Notes under the pieces: model-generated
The model's database searches: none
What the model was told of the DNA's origin: nothing
The model's input: the letters and a program-made list of their open reading frames with translations, nothing else
NCBI GenBank assembly: GCA_029562045.1
Contig: JAKQWJ010000098.1
Span: 1 to 8,923 of the forward strand
DNA length: 8,923 nt
Direction: 5' to 3'
Origin: Spirochaetota bacterium
GTDB taxonomy: Bacteria; Spirochaetota; Spirochaetia; DTKZ01
Made by a program: the position numbers and the translations under genes
Shown: in pieces, positions 1 to 4,926 of the stretch
Position numbering within the stretch: the first letter of the stretch is position 1
How the letters are laid out: every line of letters starts with the position of its first letter

Positions 1-203
1 AAGGCCTCCGCCTCCCCGCCGGCGACCTCGAAGCAGCCCATGTGGCCGATGTCGAAAATGCCCGCCGACCGCCGCACCAGGTGATGCTCCTCGATGGCGC
101 CGGTGGGGTACTGGATCGGCATCTCCCAGCCCGCGAAGGGCGCCATTCTGGCCCCCGCCTCCCTGTGCCAGTCGTACAGGGCCGTTCTTTTCAGCTCCTC
201 CAT
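1..203 (-). CDS. gcvT: Aminomethyltransferase (glycine cleavage T protein), N-terminal part only
   Basis: This is the 5' end of a gene that leaves the window at its left edge; 67 codons are visible. The translation starts MEELKRTALYDWH and contains APFAGWEMPIQYP and GIFDIGHMG, which are the hallmark N-terminal blocks of GcvT (folate-binding aminomethyltransferase). In the glycine cleavage system, GcvT transfers the methylene group from the lipoyl-bound aminomethyl intermediate on H protein to tetrahydrofolate and releases ammonia. The ATG at 201-203 is preceded by a GGGAGG Shine-Dalgarno sequence about seven bases upstream, and the family alignment starts at the same place, so the start is secure. 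The gene is divergent from the homocysteine methyltransferase gene, with 90 bases between the starts. The folate-binding C-terminal region and any downstream gcvH/gcvP lie outside the window. A sarcosine-dehydrogenase-type fusion is unlikely because the homology begins at the start codon. Confidence 0.92.
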   Translation of the reverse strand, partial: MEELKRTALYDWHREAGARMAPFAGWEMPIQYPTGAIEEHHLVRRSAGIFDIGHMGCFEVAGGEAEA

Positions 204-257
204 CCCGTCCTCCCGCCCCAATTTATTACGGGCGGGGGAAAAAGAAAAGAGGCCCGC

Positions 258-286
258 TTGTCCGCCCCCCCATTGTGGTTTACACT
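258..286 (+). promoter_or_regulatory. Candidate sigma-70 promoter giving a leaderless methyltransferase mRNA
   Basis: A -35-like TTGTCC (258-263) and a -10-like TACACT (281-286) are separated by exactly 17 bases. Each hexamer matches consensus at four of six positions. The expected transcription start, about seven bases past the -10 box, falls at or next to the ATG at 294. No Shine-Dalgarno sequence precedes that ATG. Together these suggest a leaderless transcript. This is inference from spacing and motif quality only. Confidence 0.45.
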
Positions 287-293
287 CCAGGGC

Positions 294-1322
294 ATGGCAG
301 TCTTCGGAAAGGAATGGAAGCCCCGGGAGGAAGTCCTCGTCGCCGACGGGGCCTGGGGCACGGAGTTTCTCACACTGGGCCTCTCCCCGGGGGATGCCCC
401 GGAGGGGTGGAACCTGAGCCGCCCCCGGGAGGTCAGGGGCATCGCGGAACGATACCTCGTCGCGGGGGCGCAGATCGTTCTCACCAACACCTTCGGGGGC
501 AACCGGTTTCAGCTGGAGCGGCACGGCCTGGCGGACCGGGTCCGGGAGATCAACCGGATCGGCGCGGAGCTCACGGCCCAGGCCGTTCAGGCCGCCGGGG
601 CCCTGCGGACCCGGGCCTCCGGGGCCGGTTCGCCCGGATCCGCGGAGGCCGCGGCCGGCTCCTCCGGCTCCTCCGGCTCCTCCGGCTTCGGCGGCTTCGC
701 CGACTCCGCCGACTCCGCCGGCTTCGCCGGCGCCATCACCGCCGGCGACATCGGCCCGTCGGGGAAGCTCCTGTTCATGGAGGAGGTGGGCCGGGAGGAG
801 CTTTTCGAGGCCTTCGCCGAGCAGGCCCGGGCCCTGAAGGAGGGAGGGGCCCAATGGCTCGTGGTGGAAACCATGACCGACCGGGACGAGATGGAACTGG
901 CCGTCCGGGCGGCGGCGGCCACGGGGCTTCCCGTGGTGGCCTCCATGACCTACGAGAAGGGGCCCGCGGGTTACAGGACCATGATGGGCCACAGCCCCGA
1001 GGACTGCGTGGCCGCCGCCGAGGCCGCCGGGGCCTCCCTCATCGGGGCCAACTGCGGCGCCGGGGTGGACACCTATGTGGAGCTGGCGGCGATCCTGCGA
1101 AAACTCACCACCCGGCCGCTGTGGATCAAGGCCAACGCGGGGCTCCCGGAACTGGTGGACGGCGTGACCCGTTACCGGATGAGCGCCCGGGTCTACGCCT
1201 CCCACATCCCCGCCCTCCTGGAGGCGGGGGTCGATGTGGTGGGAGGCTGCTGCGGAACCACCCCGGAGTTCGTGGAAAAAATACGGGCCATCGTGGACCG
1301 GTGGAACGCCGGGAAAAAATAA
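294..1322 (+). CDS. Homocysteine S-methyltransferase family protein (MetH N-terminal-type barrel)
   Basis: The predicted protein has 342 residues and resembles the homocysteine-binding N-terminal domain of cobalamin-dependent methionine synthase. It has the opening DGAWGTEF (18-25), the LTNTFGGN block (63-70), AGDIGPSGKLL (150-160), ETMTD (192-196), and the zinc/thiolate cysteines in GANCGAG (Cys254) and GGCCGTTP (Cys319, Cys320). Such domains activate homocysteine on zinc and accept a methyl group from a corrinoid, methyl-folate module or another methyl donor. No folate, cobalamin or reactivation domain follows, so it is a stand-alone barrel whose methyl donor cannot be told from sequence. 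An unusual Gly/Ser/Ala-rich insertion fills residues about 102-146. The open frame extends upstream to base 42, but those codons overlap gcvT and lack homology, so I start at the ATG at 294. No Shine-Dalgarno sequence is present. BHMT- or MmuM-like donors are possible alternatives. Confidence 0.88.
   Translation: MAVFGKEWKPREEVLVADGAWGTEFLTLGLSPGDAPEGWNLSRPREVRGIAERYLVAGAQIVLTNTFGGNRFQLERHGLADRVREINRIGAELTAQAVQAAGALRTRASGAGSPGSAEAAAGSSGSSGSSGFGGFADSADSAGFAGAITAGDIGPSGKLLFMEEVGREELFEAFAEQARALKEGGAQWLVVETMTDRDEMELAVRAAAATGLPVVASMTYEKGPAGYRTMMGHSPEDCVAAAEAAGASLIGANCGAGVDTYVELAAILRKLTTRPLWIKANAGLPELVDGVTRYRMSARVYASHIPALLEAGVDVVGGCCGTTPEFVEKIRAIVDRWNAGKK
661..732 (+). repeat. In-frame 9-base tandem repeat inside the methyltransferase gene
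   Basis: Eight consecutive 9-base units lie here. The first three are identical (CCTCCGGCT), and the next five are diverged copies such as TCGCCGACT and CCGCCGGCT. The units are in frame and encode three-residue repeats: SSG three times, then FGG, FAD, SAD, SAG, FAG. The unit length is a multiple of three, so gain or loss of copies would change protein length without a frameshift. The repeat forms the core of a roughly 45-residue insertion (597-731) between two conserved barrel elements. Confidence 0.85.
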
Positions 1323-1341
1323 TCCCACGGTTCTCCGCAAA

Positions 1342-1371
1342 TTTTCCACAAGTTATCCACAATGGTGGAAA
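1342..1371. promoter_or_regulatory. DnaA-box cluster 1
   Basis: A perfect DnaA box TTATCCACA (1353-1361) follows a one-mismatch box TTTTCCACA (1342-1350) in the same orientation, at an 11-base period. An inverted degenerate copy, GGTGGAAAC, follows at 1364-1372. TTTCCAC (1343-1349) and GTGGAAA (1365-1371) form a 7-bp inverted repeat whose loop contains the perfect box. The cluster starts about 20 bases after the methyltransferase stop codon. DnaA binding is inferred from the known consensus. Confidence 0.75.
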
Positions 1372-1563
1372 CCGGGTATTTTCCGTCCATTGCGGCAATT
1401 AGCCCGACAGGAGGGCCGATTTCCCGGTTTTCCCCCGCCCCTGCGCCGATTTCAGTCTTTTTTCCCCGACCGAATGGGGAGAAACGAAGCGGAACGGGGG
1501 TCGCGAAGCGTATTGAGTACTACACAAAATTGAAGAGATGATTCCGCGGAAAACGATGGAATT

Positions 1564-1585
1564 TTCTGCACAAGTTATCCACAAT
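1564..1585. promoter_or_regulatory. DnaA-box cluster 2
   Basis: A second perfect TTATCCACA (1575-1583) is preceded by the degenerate box TTCTGCACA (1564-1572, sharing the CACA end). The 17 bases CACAAGTTATCCACAAT at 1569-1585 are identical to 1347-1363, so the two clusters are same-orientation copies 222 bases apart. This lies in the 399-base gap 1323-1721, which contains no credible gene. Between the clusters I see only low-complexity C-rich sequence, a short AGTACT palindrome and AT-richer bases near 1510-1550. Confidence 0.75.
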
Positions 1586-1611
1586 CGGCTGTTCCCGGCG
1601 TGGTTTTTGCT

Positions 1612-1642
1612 CAGGGGAAAAATCCCCTGCCCGTTCGACGGG
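1612..1642. repeat. Two adjacent small hairpins
   Basis: CAGGGG (1612-1617) and CCCCTG (1624-1629) form a perfect 6-bp stem with a six-base A-rich loop. CCCGT (1630-1634) and ACGGG (1638-1642) form a 5-bp stem with a TCG loop immediately beside it. Neither is followed by a T-run on either strand, so I do not call them terminators. They sit between DnaA-box cluster 2 and the terminator of the minus-strand cluster. Confidence 0.5.
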
Positions 1643-1650
1643 GCGGACAT

Positions 1651-1682
1651 AAAAAAAGGGCCCGCCGCAGAGGGGGGCCCTT
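1651..1682 (-). terminator. Rho-independent terminator downstream of jag
   Basis: Read on the minus strand, AAGGGCCC and GGGCCCTT (arms 1675-1682 and 1656-1663) form a perfect 8-bp GC-rich stem with an 11-base loop, followed directly by a run of seven T (1651-1657). It begins about 40 bases after the jag stop codon and would end the rpmH-rnpA-yidD-yidC-jag transcript. On the plus strand the downstream bases (CCATCCATTT) are a poor U-tract, so it is mainly a minus-strand terminator. Confidence 0.9.
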
Positions 1683-1721
1683 CCATCCATTTCCCCGGGA
1701 CCGAAGGCTCCGGGACGGGCT

Positions 1722-2396
1722 CTACCGGTCCACGCCCCGGTAATAGACCCGGACCTGTTTGTACAGGCCCTCCCCCTCGCTCTTGGTGTCCACATCCTCC
1801 AGATCGTTCAGGGTGGTGTGAATGAGCCGCCTTTCGAAGGGGTTCATGGGCTCCAGCAGTTTCGACCCCTTGCTCCTGCGGACCTGCTCGCCGGTTTTTC
1901 TGGCCAGCCGGATCAGGTTCTCCTCCCGCCGGGTCCGGTAATTCTCCGCGTCCAGAATGACCCGAACGTCCTCGTTGGTCAGCCGTCCCGCCACCACATT
2001 GGCGATGAGCTGCACCGCGTCCAGGTTTTTCCCCTTACGGCCTATGAGGATCCCCGAATGGTCCGAATCGATCCGCAGACCCAGCTTCTTCTCCTCCCGG
2101 AAGGCGACGGTGACCTTCCCGGGGAAGCCCATCTTGTCGATGACATTTTCGACGAAGTCCACCAGGGCGTGTTCGAAGTCGTTTTCCGGGGCTCTGCCGC
2201 CGCCGTCGGACTCCATATCGTCACCCATATCGTCACCCACATGAACCCGGATGATCACTCTGCCTTTCTTGAACAGAAATCCGGACTTCTGGCTTTCGAC
2301 GATCTCCACATCGAACTCGTCCCGGTCCAGCCCCAGGGCTTCCACAGCCTTGTCGATGGCCTCCTTCTCGGTCTTTCCTTCGAATTCTTTTATCAT
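1722..2396 (-). CDS. jag: Jag/KhpB family RNA-binding protein (Jag-N, KH, R3H)
   Basis: A 224-residue protein with the Jag architecture. The N-terminal Jag-N domain (1-52) opens with MIKEFEGKTEKEAIDKAVEALG and ends near FLFKKGRVIIRV. An acidic linker follows (53-75). The KH domain (about 77-150) carries the RNA-binding GRKG loop (119-122). The C-terminal R3H domain contains ENYRTRREENLIRLA (151-165) and the Arg/His helix PFERRLIHTTLNDL (186-199). KhpB/Jag proteins bind RNA and are usually encoded next to yidC; in Gram-positive bacteria they affect cell elongation and division. The start ATG is four bases after the yidC stop codon, with AGGATG as a Shine-Dalgarno sequence inside the end of yidC, so the two genes are translated as an operon. 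The linker holds a tandem GDDM duplication. Confidence 0.95.
   Translation of the reverse strand: MIKEFEGKTEKEAIDKAVEALGLDRDEFDVEIVESQKSGFLFKKGRVIIRVHVGDDMGDDMESDGGGRAPENDFEHALVDFVENVIDKMGFPGKVTVAFREEKKLGLRIDSDHSGILIGRKGKNLDAVQLIANVVAGRLTNEDVRVILDAENYRTRREENLIRLARKTGEQVRRSKGSKLLEPMNPFERRLIHTTLNDLEDVDTKSEGEGLYKQVRVYYRGVDR
2214..2237 (-). repeat. 12-base tandem duplication in the jag linker
   Basis: CATATCGTCACC occurs twice head to tail on the plus strand (2214-2225 and 2226-2237). It encodes GDDM-GDDM in the acidic linker between the Jag-N and KH domains. The copies are identical, which suggests a recent in-frame duplication in a tolerant region. Confidence 0.8.
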
Positions 2397-2400
2397 GTCG

Positions 2401-4131
2401 TCATCCTCTTGCCCGCTTGACTTTCGCGATATAGGCCTGCTGGAAAATCGTCAGGATGTTCATGACGATCCAGTAGACCAGCAATCCCGATGGCACATCG
2501 TAGAGCACGAAAAAGAAGATCACCGGAATTCCGTAGGTCATCATTTTCATCTGGGCGTTGGTTCCCGCCCCGGGGGTCTGCATGAACTTGCCGCTGATGA
2601 GCTGGGTGGCCACGAAGAGGATCGGCAGGAGCCGCAGGTCGCTCCACCCCAGGATGGGGAGTTTGACGGGGGCGAAGTTCCAGATCGACTCGGGGGCGGA
2701 GAGGTCGGTGATCCAGGGAGGCAGGAAGACCGCGCCCCGAAGGTCGAAATGGTTGCTGAACAGCCCGTACATGGCGAAAAAGATGGGTATCTGCAGCAGC
2801 ATGGGGAGGCAGCCCCCCATGGGGTTGATCCCCTCCTGCTTGTACATCGCCGCCATCTCCTGATTCATCTTCGCCGGGTTGTCCTTGTACTTTTTCTTCA
2901 GCTCCTCCAGTTTGGGGGCCAGAGTCTGCATCTTCCCCGTGGACTGGTAGCTTTTCTGGGTCAGCGGGAAGGTCACGATCTTCACGACGATGGTGACCAG
3001 GATGATCGCCACCCCCCAGTTGGGTATGACACCGTAGAACAGCCGGAGCAGGGCCTTGAGGATCGCCTCCAGCCAGCCCAGGAAAATATTGGAATCCACC
3101 ACGCCGTCGAAATGCATGTTCGCCGCGCCGAAGGCGTTTTTTTCCTTGTCGTTGTACCGGGCCAGGATCTTCGGCACCTTGGGTCCGGCGAAGAACCGGT
3201 AGGAGTCGGTGTTCTTGGAGCTTTTTATCACCGGCTTGGAGATGAAGATCATCGAGGACTGGGTCAGGCCGTCCACCGGCCGGGAGGAGAAGAGCGCCTG
3301 GTAATCGGAGAAAACCGGAGCGGCCAGCACGGCGAAGTATTTCCCGCCGATGCCGATCCACCCGGCCTTCTTGTCCAGCTCCTTCTCCTTGCCGGCGGAG
3401 ACCCCCATGTCCTTCCGCTTTCCGTCGATGTAGGCGAAAAACTTCCGGTAATCGTAGCGGCCGTCCAGCTTGGTGAAATCAGGACCGATCTGCGGCCCGT
3501 AGCCCAGGGTGTAGGCGATACTGTTGAAGTTCAGGGGCAGATACTGGTTCTGGGAGTTCTCCAGGACGATGTCCACCTGGATCATGTATTCCCCGGGCTT
3601 CATCGTGAATATCTTGGAAAGCCGGAATGCGGAATCCGGGTAACCGGCGATTTCGAAATCCCGGTAGAACTCCAGGCTGTGCCGGTCCCGCTCCCGGACG
3701 CGGAAAACCGCGTCCACCGGTTTCGCGTCGGGGCCGCCGAAGGCCAGGGTGAAGGCCCCGTCGTCGGAAGAGGCCGTTTTCACCATGTCCACCAGGCCGT
3801 CCCTGTCCCGGTGCTCCTTCAGCTTCAGGGAGCGCAGGACGGCGCCCCGGGTGGAAAAGACCGCCGCGAACACATCGTTCTCCAGCGCGACGTTCCGCGC
3901 CTCGGCGCCCTCGTCCTGGACGGGAACGACCATTCCCGTCACCGCCTGGGGAACCACCGCCTGCATCGGGGCGGTCTGCGTTATGGGACCCGCGGCGGGT
4001 TCGGAGGTCCGGACCTCCTCCCGGGACGGCACAGCCGGCGGCTCGGGGGCGAAGAACCTGTTCTGGATCATAAAGCCGACCGTTATGACGATCACCGAAA
4101 GAACGACGGCCAATAGGGTGTTTTTTTCCAT
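2401..4131 (-). CDS. yidC: Membrane protein insertase YidC
   Basis: A 576-residue YidC/Oxa1 insertase of the Gram-negative type. It has an N-terminal membrane anchor (about 5-22), a Pro/Ala/Glu-rich linker (28-70) and a large periplasmic P1 domain (about 80-340). The conserved five-helix insertase core follows, with segments near 350-368, 373-391, 440-458, 500-515 and 533-563. Lys384 in the TIVVKIVTFPLT segment sits where E. coli has the groove arginine. The motifs KLEELKKKYKDNPAKMNQEM (cytoplasmic coiled hairpin) and GINPMGGCLPMLLQIPIF are typical. YidC inserts inner-membrane proteins alone or with SecYEG. The C terminus ends in basic KVKRARG. The ATG at 4131 has AGGAG five bases upstream and follows the yidD stop codon by 21 bases; jag starts four bases after the stop. 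Presence of P1 implies a diderm cell envelope. Confidence 0.97.
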   Translation of the reverse strand: MEKNTLLAVVLSVIVITVGFMIQNRFFAPEPPAVPSREEVRTSEPAAGPITQTAPMQAVVPQAVTGMVVPVQDEGAEARNVALENDVFAAVFSTRGAVLRSLKLKEHRDRDGLVDMVKTASSDDGAFTLAFGGPDAKPVDAVFRVRERDRHSLEFYRDFEIAGYPDSAFRLSKIFTMKPGEYMIQVDIVLENSQNQYLPLNFNSIAYTLGYGPQIGPDFTKLDGRYDYRKFFAYIDGKRKDMGVSAGKEKELDKKAGWIGIGGKYFAVLAAPVFSDYQALFSSRPVDGLTQSSMIFISKPVIKSSKNTDSYRFFAGPKVPKILARYNDKEKNAFGAANMHFDGVVDSNIFLGWLEAILKALLRLFYGVIPNWGVAIILVTIVVKIVTFPLTQKSYQSTGKMQTLAPKLEELKKKYKDNPAKMNQEMAAMYKQEGINPMGGCLPMLLQIPIFFAMYGLFSNHFDLRGAVFLPPWITDLSAPESIWNFAPVKLPILGWSDLRLLPILFVATQLISGKFMQTPGAGTNAQMKMMTYGIPVIFFFVLYDVPSGLLVYWIVMNILTIFQQAYIAKVKRARG

Positions 4132-4152
4132 GCCAGCTCCTGAAAAAGTGAA

Positions 4153-4434
4153 TTACGATACCGGATCGTAGCCGCCAGCCTTCCAGGGATGGCAGCGGAG
4201 GATCCGTTTTATGCTCAGCCACGACCCCTTCGCCGGTCCGTACTTCTCGATGGCCTCCAGGGCATAGGCCGAGCAGGTCGGATGGTACCGGCAGCTGGGG
4301 GGAAGCAGGGGCGAGACCCCTTTTCGATACAGAATGATGGCCCCCCGCAGGAGGCCCGAAACGATTGTTTTACTCCCGTTGAAGAATGCCCGCTTTTTTG
4401 AGCAGCATGGAGAACTGGGAGATTCTATCTCCAT
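4153..4434 (-). CDS. yidD: Membrane protein insertion efficiency factor YidD
   Basis: The core SPLLPPSCRYHPTCSAYALE, followed by AIEKYGPAKGSWLSIKRILRCHPW and the C-terminal GGYDPVS, is the complete YidD (DUF37) signature with its three cysteines. YidD is a small membrane-associated protein encoded between rnpA and yidC that helps YidC-dependent insertion. The reading frame has 93 codons from the only ATG (4432-4434), which overlaps rnpA by 65 bases and has AGGAG nine bases upstream (4444-4448). The first 23 residues (MEIESPSSPCC onward) do not resemble the family. Family-like sequence (IVSGLLRGAIILYRKGVSPLL) begins at an ATC codon (4363-4365), four bases after the rnpA stop and seven bases after a GGGAG motif (4373-4377). 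The start is therefore uncertain: a conventional start with an odd extension, or a non-canonical AUC start. No ATG, GTG or TTG lies between the two. Confidence 0.93.
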   Translation of the reverse strand: MEIESPSSPCCSKKRAFFNGSKTIVSGLLRGAIILYRKGVSPLLPPSCRYHPTCSAYALEAIEKYGPAKGSWLSIKRILRCHPWKAGGYDPVS

Positions 4435-4717
4435 GTGAATAGTCTCCTGGAAAAAGTATAAAAGCCAGGTCGAAACCCGGCCTCAGTTCGCTTTTCATGT
4501 TCCGATACACGTCCCTGCCGACCCGGCGCGCCCGGTTCCGCCCCACTGCTCCGCCGAATTTTCTCACCGGCGATATCACGATGCGATTGAAGGAAAGCCC
4601 GTTTTCGACGAAGAACAGTCTCGCTCCGGGGCAGTCCGCCTTTTTTCGGGATCCGAAGACCCGCTTCAGGGCGGCCTGCCCCCTCAGTCTTTCCCGTCTA
4701 GTAAGGCTTTTTCTCAT
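4370..4717 (-). CDS. rnpA: Ribonuclease P protein component
   Basis: A 115-residue basic protein that carries the RNase P protein signature FGGAVGRNRARRVGRDVYR (54-72), including the RNR triplet (60-62). The N-terminal MRKSLTRRERLRG and the ISPVRKFG strand match spirochaete-like RnpA. With the M1-type RNA it removes 5' leaders from pre-tRNAs; the RNA gene is not in this window. The ATG at 4715-4717 lies inside rpmH, so the two coding regions overlap by 20 bases. No Shine-Dalgarno sequence precedes it: the upstream bases read CGCCTCCG, which resembles anti-Shine-Dalgarno sequence. Expression is thus probably coupled to rpmH translation. No alternative start downstream keeps the conserved N-terminus. 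Its last 21 codons or so overlap the long reading of yidD. Confidence 0.95.
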   Translation of the reverse strand: MRKSLTRRERLRGQAALKRVFGSRKKADCPGARLFFVENGLSFNRIVISPVRKFGGAVGRNRARRVGRDVYRNMKSELRPGFDLAFILFPGDYSHGDRISQFSMLLKKAGILQRE

Positions 4718-4853
4718 CGGAGGCGCTGAGCTTTATCCGGCCCTTCCGCCTTCGGCGCATCAGAACGAGGCGACCGCCTTTGGTCTTCATCCTGGCTCTA
4801 AAACCGAACCTTCGGGTTCTTTTTCTTTTGCTCGGCTGGTAGGTTCGTTTCAT
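4698..4853 (-). CDS. rpmH: 50S ribosomal protein L34
   Basis: A 51-residue very basic protein starting MKRTYQPSKRKRTRRFGFRA and continuing RMKTKGGRLVLMRRRRKGR, the L34 signature. It ends KLSASDEKKPY, a tail longer than in E. coli L34 (46 residues) and, from memory, like the roughly 51-residue spirochaete form. L34 is a component of the large ribosomal subunit. The ATG has AGGAG (4862-4866) eight bases upstream. The gene leads the rpmH-rnpA-yidD-yidC-jag unit and has its own near-consensus promoter. The reading frame was obtained by direct translation because it is short; every codon was checked and no stop interrupts it. Confidence 0.96.
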   Translation of the reverse strand: MKRTYQPSKRKRTRRFGFRARMKTKGGRLVLMRRRRKGRIKLSASDEKKPY

Positions 4854-4897
4854 ATGAATATCTCCTGAAATTGCTTCACAAACACCAAGGGTAGGGC

Positions 4898-4926
4898 AGT
4901 ATAACCAGGGGCTCCGTCGATGTCAA
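4898..4926 (-). promoter_or_regulatory. Near-consensus sigma-70 promoter of rpmH
   Basis: On the minus strand a perfect -35 box TTGACA (4921-4926) is followed by a 17-base spacer and a -10 box TATACT (4898-4903, five of six). Transcription should start near 4891, giving a leader of about 37 bases that contains the rpmH Shine-Dalgarno sequence. The TGA stop codon of dciA (4923-4925) lies inside the TTGACA hexamer. This is the strongest promoter sequence seen in the window and fits the high demand for L34. Confidence 0.88.

Noticed and set aside
42..293. N-terminal extension of the methyltransferase frame to base 42
   Set aside because: It overlaps gcvT on the other strand, lacks homology to the family, and the conserved domain begins shortly after the ATG at 294.
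275..1402. 375-codon open frame overlapping the methyltransferase gene in another frame
   Set aside because: The product is almost only Arg, Gly and Pro, typical of a GC-rich shadow; the other frame carries conserved methyltransferase motifs.
1455..1490. CCCC...GGGG hairpin as a terminator for the methyltransferase gene
   Set aside because: The T-run precedes the stem instead of following it on the plus strand, and on the minus strand the stem is followed by A residues.
1399..1825. Small open frames on both strands in the jag-methyltransferase gap
   Set aside because: They run through the DnaA boxes, the terminator stem or the end of jag; they have no Shine-Dalgarno sequence and no recognisable domain.
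2251..4116. 621-codon plus-strand open frame opposite yidC
   Set aside because: It is entirely antisense to a clear yidC and jag start, its composition is rich in His/Val/Gly as expected of a shadow in GC-rich DNA, and it has no recognisable domain.
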